The notes under the pieces: model-generated
Told to the model about the DNA's origin: nothing
Seen by the model: the letters and a program-made list of their open reading frames with translations, nothing else
Database searches by the model: none
NCBI GenBank assembly: GCA_017457545.1
Contig: JAFTHF010000142.1
Span: forward strand, 1-7,134
Length of the DNA stretch: 7,134 nt
DNA from: Clostridia bacterium
GTDB lineage: Bacteria > Bacillota_A > Clostridia > Oscillospirales > CAG-272
Direction: 5' to 3'
Part shown: positions 1-6,173 of the stretch, piece after piece
Position numbering within the stretch: the stretch's first letter is position 1
How the letters are laid out: every line of letters starts with the position of its first letter
Made by a program: the position numbers and the translations under genes

Positions 1-294
1 TACACCGTTCAGGTAAAGTCACTTAATTCTGAGCTTGATAAATGCTATGAGAAGCTTGGCAAGGCTCTCTTCAGACAGATTAAGCTTGATGAGGAGAATG
101 ACGAAATTATTGCTGCTCGCGTTGTTGAGGCTCAGGAGCTTCAGACCGAAATTGATGCTCTTAAGGAGCTTATCAAAAAGGAAAAGGCTGAAATAGCAAG
201 AAAGAAGGATGCTCCCATTGAGGCAGAGTTTGAAGAGGTAGAGGAGGATGCTCCTACCGATGCACCTGCTGAAGAGGAAGCACCAAAGGAATAA
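1..294 (+). CDS. 3' end of an acidic coiled-coil protein (partial, function unknown)
   Basis: Frame 1 is open from the first base to TAA at 292-294, giving the last 97 residues of a protein whose start lies outside the window. Residues 1-67 are rich in Leu, Glu and Lys with heptad-like spacing (for example LQTEIDALKELIKKEK), which predicts a long coiled coil. The final 30 residues are an acidic Glu/Asp/Ala/Pro tail (EEDAPTDAPAEEEAPKE) that is probably disordered. No enzyme motif, membrane segment or metal-binding motif is visible in this part. The mscS gene follows after 25 bp that contain an RBS and no terminator, so the two are probably co-transcribed. Codon use is like that of mscS. I do not recognise the family; small coiled-coil proteins like this are common in Clostridia, sometimes with an N-terminal helix or zinc ribbon that would lie upstream here. 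Confidence 0.8.
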   Translation, partial: YTVQVKSLNSELDKCYEKLGKALFRQIKLDEENDEIIAARVVEAQELQTEIDALKELIKKEKAEIARKKDAPIEAEFEEVEEDAPTDAPAEEEAPKE

Positions 295-308
295 TTAATC
301 AGTTTTAC

Positions 309-314
309 AGGAGA
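309..314 (+). promoter_or_regulatory. Ribosome binding site of mscS
   Basis: AGGAGA lies 5 bp before the ATG at 320. It supports this start over later in-frame ATGs, and the hydrophobic TM1 begins about 20 residues after it. Confidence 0.75.
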
Positions 315-319
315 GAAAA

Positions 320-1138
320 ATGAAGGAATTTTTTGATAATTTAGTAGCTTTTCTTACAGCTCCATCTACACTTATGTCTGTACTCAGATTTGTAGTTGCA
401 ATAGTTGTTATTGTAATCGGCTGTAAGCTTGTTAAAATCTTCACAAAGAAGATTATTGAGTCTCGCGGTATGTCACGCTTCACAAAGACAATGCGTACAT
501 TCCTCGGTCACGTTATTGCTGTTTGCTTCTATATTGTAGTAGTTGTAATCGGCGCAATTATTTTAGGTGTTGAGCTTACAGGCTTCTCAGCACTTCTTGC
601 ATCTGCCGGTGTTACTATCGGTCTTGCATTACAGGGTAGCCTTTCAAACATCGCAGGCGATGTTCTGAGAGTCGGTCTTAAGCCCTTTGAGGTTGGTGAC
701 TACGTTGAGGGTAGCGGTGTTTCCGGTACAGTTACCGATATCGGTATCTTCTACACCACACTTACAACACCCGATAATAAGAAGGTTATTGTTCCTAACG
801 GTGCACTTTCCAACTCTACAATCACTAACTATTCTGCATATGATACAAGACGTATTTCCCTTGACTTCAGCGTATCCTATAAGGCTGACCTTGCCCTTGT
901 TAAGAAGGTGCTTTATTCCTGCGCTAAGGTAGACGAAAGAGTTCTTAACGACCCTGCACCTGTTGTATACGTTACTGCTCACGGTGATCACGCTGTATCT
1001 GTACAGCTTAGAGTTTGGGTAAGAGGTGCAGACTACTGGGCTGTTAACTTCGATCTGATTGAGCAGGTTAAGGTTAACTTTGACCAGTTTGGCATTGAAA
1101 TTCCTTATCAGCAGCTTGATGTTCATATGTCCAAGTAA
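320..1138 (+). CDS. mscS: Small-conductance mechanosensitive channel, MscS family
   Basis: This 272-aa inner-membrane protein should form a homoheptameric channel that opens under membrane tension and releases solutes after hypo-osmotic shock. Three membrane segments are visible at about residues 20-40, 62-84 and 88-115. The third is the pore-lining helix and carries the family signature AGVTIGLALQGSLSNIAG (96-113). The beta domain follows, with KPFEVGDYVE (121-130), GVSGTVTDIGIFYTTLTTPD and the hallmark VIVPNGALSNSTITNYS (156-172). The cytoplasmic alpha/beta domain ends with FGIEIPYQQLDVHM, matching the C-terminal IPYPQ region of E. coli MscS (286 aa). The protein is therefore complete and of the minimal MscS type, without extra N-terminal helices. 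It follows the coiled-coil gene by 25 bp and is closed by the hairpin terminator at 1158-1188. No regulatory site specific to it is visible. Confidence 0.95.
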   Translation: MKEFFDNLVAFLTAPSTLMSVLRFVVAIVVIVIGCKLVKIFTKKIIESRGMSRFTKTMRTFLGHVIAVCFYIVVVVIGAIILGVELTGFSALLASAGVTIGLALQGSLSNIAGDVLRVGLKPFEVGDYVEGSGVSGTVTDIGIFYTTLTTPDNKKVIVPNGALSNSTITNYSAYDTRRISLDFSVSYKADLALVKKVLYSCAKVDERVLNDPAPVVYVTAHGDHAVSVQLRVWVRGADYWAVNFDLIEQVKVNFDQFGIEIPYQQLDVHMSK

Positions 1139-1157
1139 TTTTTGGAATGTAAAAGTG

Positions 1158-1188
1158 AAAAGCCACCGGTCTAGCCGGTGGCTTTTTT
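1158..1188 (+). terminator. Terminator shared by convergent mscS and clpC
   Basis: AAAGCCACCGG (1158-1169, including four As) pairs perfectly with CCGGTGGCTTT (1175-1186) around the 5-nt loop TCTAG, and a T-run follows on the + strand (1183-1188). On the - strand the same stem is followed by TTTTCACTTTTA, so it can also stop clpC transcription. The stem begins directly after the clpC stop codon (1189-1187), leaving clpC essentially no 3' untranslated region before the hairpin. Confidence 0.9.
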
Positions 1189-3598
1189 ACTGTATTTTTT
1201 CAAAGCTTGCCGCTTTATCAAAGTGGCAGAGAACAGTATCGCCCTCTTTAATATTGCCTGAAAGAATTTCGTCGGAAAGAGGATTTTCGATATAGGTTGT
1301 AATGGCACGGGCAAGGGGACGTGCGCCGAATTTTACGCTGTAGGCAAGATTTGTAATTTCCTTTGCCATCCCCATATCAAAGGAAATATTAATTCCTGTA
1401 TTTTTTACCGTTTCCGTAAGAGAGGAAAGGAGCAGAGAGGTGATTTCTACTGCGTCCTCTGTGCTTAATTTACCGAAAATAACCGTTTCGTCAAGCCTGT
1501 TTAAAAATTCGGGTGAAAAGTGCTTTTTAAGTTTGGGATTTATATCGGAAATCGGCACAATGTCAGGAGAAGTGTCTGTTTTTTCCTGAAAACCAAACCT
1601 TTTTTGCTCACATATTAGGTCGGCTCCGATATTAGATGTAAGGATAATAACACAGCTTTTAAAGTCGATTTTTCTTCCTCTTGAGTCGGTAAGCACTCCC
1701 TCATCAAGAATCTGGAGAAGAATATTGTAAATGTCGCTGTGTGCCTTCTCAATTTCATCAAATAGAACCACAGAGTAGGGTTTTTTTCGTACAGCCTCAG
1801 TCAAAATACCACCCTCATCGTGTCCCACGTACCCGGGTGGAGAGCCAATAAGACGGGATATACTGTGCTTTTCTGCGTATTCCGACATATCAAGACGGAT
1901 AAGTGCAGTACCGCTGTTAAACATCTCATCGGCAAGGCACTTTGCAAGGTGGGTTTTGCCTACACCCGTAGGACCCAGAAACAGAAATGAGCCAACAGGC
2001 CTTTTTGGGTTTTTAAGCCCAAGTCTGCCTCGCTTAATAGCAGCTGCAACGCTTTTTATGGCGTCCCTCTGACCGATAACCCTTTTACTAAGAATTTCCT
2101 CAAGCAAAAGTAATCTTTCGTTTTCCTCGTAGCTTAAACGGCTAACGGGAATTTTAGTCCACCCCGATATAACCCTTGATATATCATTTTTGTCAATTTC
2201 AGCCACAGAGTCCAGGGAATTATAGTATTCCGCCTTTAATTTGCTCAGGCGAATCTTCTCGCTAAGCTCCAAATCCCGTATTCTTGATGCCTCCTCAAAA
2301 TTTTCGGATAAAATAGCGCTTTCCTTATCCCTTGTAAGCTCCTCAATCCGTTTTTCGCACCTTTTTATTTCGGGGCTTTTGTCTGATTTGCTCAGCTTGG
2401 CAAGGGAGCAAGCCTCATCAATTAAATCTATTGCCTTATCGGGCAGATATCTGTCGGTTATATACCTTTTTGAAAGGTACACCGCACCCTCAATTGCGCT
2501 GTCAAGTATTAAGACACCGTGATGCGCCTCGTATTTTTCGCGAAGCCCCTTTAAAATGGATATAGACTGCTTTTCGGTAGGCTCCTCAATGTAGACTGGC
2601 TGAAATCTTCTTTCAAGGGCGGCATCCCTTTCAATATGCTTTCTGTACTCGCTTACAGTTGTTGCGCCGATTACACGGAGATTTCCTCTTGCTAAGGCAG
2701 GCTTTATTATGTTTGCAGCATCCACAGCACCCTCAGCGCTTCCCGCACCGATTATTACGTGTATCTCATCAATAAAAAGAATGATATTCGGGTTCGCCCT
2801 TGCTTCATTTAAAACCCCTCTCATTCTTTCCTCAAATTCGCCACGGTACTTTGCCCCTGCCACCATAGATGAAATATCTAGGGAAACTATGATTTTACCC
2901 TTCAGGGTATCGGGCACATCTCCCTTGGCAATCTTACCTGCCAAGCCCTCAACGATTGCGGTTTTACCCACCCCCGGCTCACCGATAAGACAGGGATTGT
3001 TTTTTGTTCTGCGGGAGAGAATACGTATAATTCTTTCAAGCTCCCTGTCCCTTTCAATAAGTGGGTCGGTGCTGTCCTTTAAGGCAAGAGAATTTAAATT
3101 GATGCCGTAGGTATTGATTGAGGGGGCACCTGCAATATTACTCTTACCCTCACGGGCAGCTTCTGTGCCCATTTCAAGAAAGGAGCATATCTCCCCCTTA
3201 AGTCCGCTAAGGGTAATACCAAGGGTGGCAAGAATACGGGAGGCAACGCAGTCTGCGCTGTCGCAGATACCATAGAGAATATGCTCGCTTCCGATAAACT
3301 TTCCATCGTATTTGGACGCAAAAACACCTGACGTCTCAAGAATTTTCTTACATTTCGGGGTAAAAGCGCAGTAGGTAAACTCCGTTGGCGTACCCGACCC
3401 CGATATACGCACTACGTTATCGTACACATCTGTGTACAGCACCTTTTTATCATCAAGAAGCTTTGATGCAACACATTCGGTACACATAATTCCCATAAGC
3501 AAATGCTCGGAGCCGATGTATGTATGCCCAAGCTTCTCAGCGCTTCTTTTGGCACATTCCAACGCTTCCTTTGCCTTTGGGGTAAAGTTTTTTGTCAC
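1187..3598 (-). CDS. clpC: ATP-dependent unfoldase ClpC (AAA+ partner of ClpP)
   Basis: This 803-aa Hsp100 protein should unfold substrates and feed them to the ClpP protease in the cytoplasm. The N-terminal double Clp_N repeat is clear (FTPKAKEALECAK...YIGSEHLLMGI at 5-37 and FTPKCKKIL...FIGSEHILYGI at 79-111). AAA-1 has Walker A GEPGVGKT (206-213), pore loop KYRG (250-253) and Walker B ILFIDEIH (273-280). A short middle domain with a UVR-like motif (about 412-447, ENFEEASRIRDLE) replaces the long ClpB coiled coil, which marks it as ClpC. AAA-2 has GPTGVGKT (542-549), pore loop GYVG (589-592), Walker B VVLFDEIEKAH (610-620) and sensor 2 GARPL (758-762). FGF at 668-670 sits where ClpC proteins carry the (V/I/L)GF loop that docks ClpP. 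The start is GTG with AGGAGG 8 bp upstream. Length fits B. subtilis ClpC (810 aa). Unlike the classical ctsR-mcsA-mcsB-clpC operon, it lies downstream of spore cortex-lytic genes. Confidence 0.95.
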   Translation of the reverse strand: MTKNFTPKAKEALECAKRSAEKLGHTYIGSEHLLMGIMCTECVASKLLDDKKVLYTDVYDNVVRISGSGTPTEFTYCAFTPKCKKILETSGVFASKYDGKFIGSEHILYGICDSADCVASRILATLGITLSGLKGEICSFLEMGTEAAREGKSNIAGAPSINTYGINLNSLALKDSTDPLIERDRELERIIRILSRRTKNNPCLIGEPGVGKTAIVEGLAGKIAKGDVPDTLKGKIIVSLDISSMVAGAKYRGEFEERMRGVLNEARANPNIILFIDEIHVIIGAGSAEGAVDAANIIKPALARGNLRVIGATTVSEYRKHIERDAALERRFQPVYIEEPTEKQSISILKGLREKYEAHHGVLILDSAIEGAVYLSKRYITDRYLPDKAIDLIDEACSLAKLSKSDKSPEIKRCEKRIEELTRDKESAILSENFEEASRIRDLELSEKIRLSKLKAEYYNSLDSVAEIDKNDISRVISGWTKIPVSRLSYEENERLLLLEEILSKRVIGQRDAIKSVAAAIKRGRLGLKNPKRPVGSFLFLGPTGVGKTHLAKCLADEMFNSGTALIRLDMSEYAEKHSISRLIGSPPGYVGHDEGGILTEAVRKKPYSVVLFDEIEKAHSDIYNILLQILDEGVLTDSRGRKIDFKSCVIILTSNIGADLICEQKRFGFQEKTDTSPDIVPISDINPKLKKHFSPEFLNRLDETVIFGKLSTEDAVEITSLLLSSLTETVKNTGINISFDMGMAKEITNLAYSVKFGARPLARAITTYIENPLSDEILSGNIKEGDTVLCHFDKAASFEKIQ

Positions 3599-3606
3599 CT
3601 TTAAGT

Positions 3607-3614
3607 CCTCCTTT
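3607..3614 (-). promoter_or_regulatory. Strong RBS that fixes the GTG start of clpC
   Basis: On the - strand AAAGGAGG (AGGAGG at 3612-3607) stands 8 bp before GTG at 3598. The spacing and the immediate match of MTKNFTPKAKEAL to ClpC N-termini decide the non-ATG start. Confidence 0.85.
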
Positions 3615-3654
3615 TAGGATTTACCTTATTGTTGACACAAAAATCCTTAATATT

Positions 3655-4185
3655 TCACTGATCCCCCGAAATTATTTTCTCATACTCGTCAAAAATACGG
3701 TTAAGGGTATATGCGTCCACCGTATCCCCGTTGCCAATAAGGTTTCGCTGCTTGAAGCGACGTATGGCATTAACCGTAGCCTCATCGTAAACTCCCGTAA
3801 TCTCAACCGTGCCCATAGCCTCATCGTTAAGGCTGATTTCCGACAGCATATACTGAAGCACGTAAAGTATCGCGTCCTCGGTATTCGGTATCAGCTCATA
3901 GCCCGAATGCTTTGGGAAAATGCTTACTGCCCTTGGCACAGAGTTATCGGAAATCAACCTGGCGTGGGCAGAATTAATAGACTGCCATGTTTCGTAGTCT
4001 ACATTTCCGGTTACCTCAATATTGTTTTTATTTTGAAATTCCTCAACACCCCGCCTGGTCCTGTCATCGTAAATACCCGTCAGCCCCACCGACGCATCGT
4101 CGTCTATAAGAAAGCTTATATCTCTCAGCATTCTTTGGAGCTGAAGGATAAAGCCCTCCTTGTTTTCAATCTTAAAATAGCTCAT
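3655..4185 (-). CDS. Protein with two peptidoglycan-binding-like repeats, spore-lysis cluster
   Basis: This 176-aa protein is almost entirely two diverged copies of the PG_binding_1 fold. The first spans about residues 9-75 (LQRMLRDIS...VGLTGIYDDRTRRGVEEFQ...VDYETWQSI) and the second about 103-168 (LQYMLSEIS...VEITGVYDEATVNAIRRFK...DAYTLNRIF). Both keep the pattern G-x-Y/F-D-x-x-T-x-x-A/G-V/I-x-x-F characteristic of the family. There is no signal peptide, membrane segment or catalytic domain, so it probably acts as a wall- or cortex-binding accessory protein, perhaps inside the mother cell or spore. The frame can be extended to a TTG at 4200, but the ATG at 4185 is preferred because AGGAG stands 4 bp before it and the extension overlaps the previous gene. 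The gap from the upstream gene is 7 bp, so co-translation is likely; clpC starts 56 bp downstream. The exact role is unknown. Confidence 0.8.
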   Translation of the reverse strand: MSYFKIENKEGFILQLQRMLRDISFLIDDDASVGLTGIYDDRTRRGVEEFQNKNNIEVTGNVDYETWQSINSAHARLISDNSVPRAVSIFPKHSGYELIPNTEDAILYVLQYMLSEISLNDEAMGTVEITGVYDEATVNAIRRFKQRNLIGNGDTVDAYTLNRIFDEYEKIISGDQ

Positions 4186-4192
4186 AACTCTC

Positions 4193-5587
4193 CTATCCAA
4201 GCTGATATCCGGGGTACTGACCCTCCGATGCCTGATTTCCGTCGTATAAATCCCTGTAGGTTGATGTAATACTGTTCCACAGCTGAGAGGATACGATTCC
4301 CGACTGGGTAAGTCCGAATATACCCTGATAAGCCCTTACTGCGTTTTCTGTGGCAGGGCCGAAGCTGCCGTCAACCTGAATTTTGGGTATCTGGGTGTAG
4401 GTGTTGCCGATGTAGTTTAAATAATTCTGCAATGCCTCTACATACTGTCCCGTGCTGCCTGCCCTCAGTACTGATCCGGGGTAGGGCAGAGTGGTGCTGT
4501 CAAAATAGCTTGATGGCAGACTGTCAAGAATACCCAGGTAGGCACGGTAAAGCTGATCCCAGGTGGGATAGGTAACCTCTCCCGTTTCGCTTATTCCGTA
4601 GCTTCGCTGAAATGCTCTTACAGCATCGGAGGTAGCGCTGCCGAACACACCGTCAATGCTGATTTGAGGAATCTCCTCGTTGTATGCGCCGATAAAGGAC
4701 AACAGATACTGCAGCTCGTAGACCTCACTACCTCTGTCCCCCTCGGTTAAGTCAGTTAGAAACAAATTGCTTATTTCCTCAAGAGTGATCCCCTCGGAGC
4801 GCAGATCGTTAAGCCTCTTTACAGCCGTGTAAACTCGCTGAATGGAATACCACGTAGCATTACCCACAATGCCGTCGGGGGTAAGGTTAAACACACTTTG
4901 AAATTCCTCGACTGCGTTTTCCGTCGCCGTATCGTAAACACCGTCAACAGGGTAAACCTTTGGAATTGAGGGATAGTTTTTCGATATTCGGTTAAGACGG
5001 ATCTGCACCTGCTGTACATCGTTGCCCACAGCCCCAAGGGTAAGGTCTCTTTCGGGGGAGGGAATAGTGCTGTTCTGCACAGGCGCATTTGTCACAATAC
5101 CGATATCGTCGCCGTAATAATACTGAAGTATCTCATAGGGGGTATAGCCATGATTTGCAAGGTCAACGGTGCCCCATTGCTTAAGCCCCTCACAGTCTAC
5201 CTCACGTCCGTCGCAATAGGCAGTGAAATATGGCTCTATAGAACTACCCTTAACGACATAGTCGTTAAACAACTCATCCACTATCCTTGAAATATTGTCA
5301 AAGTAGTCACGTCCGTACACAAAGGACTGGTCAATTGTTGTTGAATTCGTAATGTCAAAATTGTAGCCTCTTGAACGGTAATATTCCGTATAATACCGGT
5401 TTAAGGCATAGGAAATCTGTGCGTAGATATTTGCCCTTACAGCGCTTTCGGGCCAGGTGGGAAATATCTCGCTTGATGCAACATTTTTAATGTAATCCGC
5501 AAAGGGAACGGTCACATTTTCAGCATTGGAATCCGGTGCGCCGAGATGAACCGTTATGTATGCGGGGATAAATGGTGTTATGGGCAT
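4193..5587 (-). CDS. sleC-like: SleC-like spore cortex-lytic enzyme: SpoIID-type catalytic domain plus three peptidoglycan-binding repeats
   Basis: Residues 1-166 form a SpoIID-related domain. VPFADYIKNVASSEIFPTWP (27-46) includes Glu40, which lines up with the conserved catalytic Glu of SpoIID lytic transglycosylases (Glu88 in B. subtilis). The domain closes with EGLKQWGTVDLANHGYTPYE (133-152) and ILQYYYGDDI, resembling the SpoIID C-terminal signature. Cys125 and Cys132 form a C-x6-C pair that, as I recall, clostridial SleC also has. Three PG_binding_1 repeats follow at about 184-254, 279-350 and 372-445, where described SleC proteins have one. By family, the enzyme should cleave cortex peptidoglycan during spore germination. 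No signal peptide is seen, consistent with mother-cell synthesis. The start ATG overlaps the upstream stop by one base (TAATG) and has AAGGAG 5 bp before it. The pro-domain-like part of SleC is encoded by the separate upstream gene. A general SpoIID-family wall hydrolase is the alternative. Confidence 0.85.
   Translation of the reverse strand: MPITPFIPAYITVHLGAPDSNAENVTVPFADYIKNVASSEIFPTWPESAVRANIYAQISYALNRYYTEYYRSRGYNFDITNSTTIDQSFVYGRDYFDNISRIVDELFNDYVVKGSSIEPYFTAYCDGREVDCEGLKQWGTVDLANHGYTPYEILQYYYGDDIGIVTNAPVQNSTIPSPERDLTLGAVGNDVQQVQIRLNRISKNYPSIPKVYPVDGVYDTATENAVEEFQSVFNLTPDGIVGNATWYSIQRVYTAVKRLNDLRSEGITLEEISNLFLTDLTEGDRGSEVYELQYLLSFIGAYNEEIPQISIDGVFGSATSDAVRAFQRSYGISETGEVTYPTWDQLYRAYLGILDSLPSSYFDSTTLPYPGSVLRAGSTGQYVEALQNYLNYIGNTYTQIPKIQVDGSFGPATENAVRAYQGIFGLTQSGIVSSQLWNSITSTYRDLYDGNQASEGQYPGYQLG
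4253..5038 (-). repeat. Three diverged tandem peptidoglycan-binding modules inside the SleC-like gene
   Basis: Repeat 1 (about 5038-4826) contains VDGVYDTATENAVEEFQ; repeat 2 (about 4753-4538) contains IDGVFGSATSDAVRAFQ; repeat 3 (about 4474-4253) contains VDGSFGPATENAVRAYQ. Each begins with a G-(S/N)-x-V-x-x-(L/V)-Q segment and ends with a x-T-W or L-W motif. The protein similarity is clear but the DNA copies are diverged, so this is an old domain expansion and not a recent duplication. Confidence 0.8.
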
Positions 5588-6036
5588 TATTGCTCCTTTC
5601 CGTTAAGCTCTGATTCCGGCACTCTTGTGAATCTGCCCAGATTGTCGGGTGTGGCAGAGTAGGGGTCGGAAAACTCCGACAGGGGAATCATCTCCACGGT
5701 CTGAATAGATGTTATGCCCTGAAAGATAGGCACATTCACCTTTTCGCTTTCGTAAAAGCCGTCGGCTGTAACCGTAAGATTGTAGGTGGTATAAGGCTTT
5801 ATATTGTCGGGAGTCTGGGACAGCTCCTTATCCTTAGCCTGCAAGGCTACCTTTTCCGTCCTGCCCGAAGCATTGGTGCGCAGAGAATAAATAATATCCC
5901 CCTTATCCGTGTCTATCCGTCCGTTTGAATCAGGCTCTGTGTAGCTGTAAATGTGAACCATCGCATCAGCTACAGGCAAGGCACCGTTCGCCGTTACCGC
6001 CTGTGTTATAAGAAAACCGATTTTGTCATATTCCAT
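5587..6036 (-). CDS. Carboxypeptidase-regulatory-like beta-sandwich protein, resembles the SleC N-terminal pro-domain
   Basis: This 149-aa protein has the layout of a carboxypeptidase regulatory-like (transthyretin/CnaB-type) beta sandwich. GFLITQAVTANGALPVADAMVHIYS (residues 7-31, read here as strands around the turn) is followed by IIYSLRTNASGRTEKVAL, then PYTTYNLTVTADGFYESEKVNVPIFQ and ITSIQTVEMIPL. The order (V-A-M-V-x-I-Y, T-N-x-S-G, Y-x-T-Y-N-L-T-V-x-A-x-G-F, I-Q-x-V-x-M) matches, from memory, the N-terminal region of clostridial SleC, which is removed by Csp proteases at activation. Here it is a free-standing gene that stops one base into the catalytic gene. The start ATG has the near-ideal SD GGAGGTGA at 6048-6041. 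No signal peptide or membrane segment is present. It probably folds with, holds inactive or positions the SleC-like enzyme; that role is inferred. A generic spore-surface domain is the alternative. Confidence 0.75.
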   Translation of the reverse strand: MEYDKIGFLITQAVTANGALPVADAMVHIYSYTEPDSNGRIDTDKGDIIYSLRTNASGRTEKVALQAKDKELSQTPDNIKPYTTYNLTVTADGFYESEKVNVPIFQGITSIQTVEMIPLSEFSDPYSATPDNLGRFTRVPESELNGKEQ

Positions 6037-6040
6037 AGAA

Positions 6041-6048
6041 TCACCTCC
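6041..6048 (-). promoter_or_regulatory. Near-perfect Shine-Dalgarno of the pro-domain-like gene
   Basis: GGAGGTGA (- strand) is an 8-base match to the 3' end of 16S rRNA, with 7 bp between GGAGG and the ATG at 6036. It sets the start and implies strong translation of the first gene in the cluster. Confidence 0.85.
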
Positions 6049-6062
6049 GTCTTTATCCTTAA

Positions 6063-6090
6063 CAGTTTATGCAAAAAATAAAATTTGGTC
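6063..6090 (-). promoter_or_regulatory. Candidate sigma-K-like (mother-cell) promoter of the spore-lysis cluster
   Basis: On the - strand GACC is followed, 16 bp after its AC, by GCATAAACTG. This fits the sigma-K pattern AC-N16-CATANNNTA except for the last base; sigma-E -10 elements are similar, but I see no good sigma-E -35. The predicted start near 6056 gives a leader of about 20 nt that includes the SD. No sigma-A promoter reads left in the 137-bp intergenic region. The elements are short and AT-rich sequence can produce them by chance. Confidence 0.35.
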
Positions 6091-6119
6091 TTGATTTTTT
6101 TAATCTGTTGAGTTATAAT
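6091..6119 (+). promoter_or_regulatory. Sigma-A promoter of queT
   Basis: TTGATT (6091-6096), a 17-bp spacer and a perfect TATAAT (6114-6119). The predicted start is near 6126, the first base of the riboswitch P1 stem. Confidence 0.85.
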
Positions 6120-6125
6120 CGTTCC

Positions 6126-6167
6126 AGTGAGTTCGTAACCATCCTCACTTTAATAAAAACTAAGGAG
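6126..6167 (+). promoter_or_regulatory. preQ1-I riboswitch controlling queT translation
   Basis: Stem P1 is AGTGAG (6126-6131) paired with CTCACT (6144-6149), a perfect 6-bp stem around a 12-nt loop that begins TTC and ends C (6132-6143). An A-rich tail follows (TTAATAAAAACTAAGG) ending in the SD AAGGAG at 6162-6167. The stem size, the 12-nt loop, and the AAAAACTAAGG tail match the preQ1-I class as known from B. subtilis queC and Thermoanaerobacter. The tail should fold back on the loop as an H-type pseudoknot when preQ1 binds. The SD lies in the tail and there is no terminator hairpin before the gene, so control should be translational, with ligand hiding the SD. The gene that follows is queT, whose substrate pathway is the same, which strongly supports the call. 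Confidence 0.85.
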
Positions 6168-6173
6168 AAAAAC

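Noticed and set aside
644..1126. 160-codon - strand frame inside mscS
   Set aside because: Antisense to conserved MscS sequence, with no RBS or family likeness.
3632..3637. TTGACA on the + strand before clpC
   Set aside because: No -10 at 16-18 bp and no + strand gene downstream, so it is a chance match.
3616..3647. Inverted repeat AGGATTT/AAATCCT upstream of clpC
   Set aside because: Only 7 bp with an 18-nt AT-rich loop and no T-run after it on the - strand, so it is not a terminator, and no CtsR-type direct repeat was seen.
4186..4200. TTG start at 4200 for the 176-aa protein
   Set aside because: The five extra codons overlap the previous stop and themselves encode the SD AGGAG that serves the ATG at 4185.
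3592..4269. Long + strand open frame over the PG-binding genes
   Set aside because: It is antisense to two well-supported genes, has no RBS and its translation has no recognisable domain. It is a shadow of biased codon use.
6069..6173. N-terminal extension of queT to the ATG at 6069
   Set aside because: The extension starts upstream of the -35/-10 (6091-6119) and reads through the riboswitch. The ATG at 6174 has a proper SD and a family-typical N-terminus.
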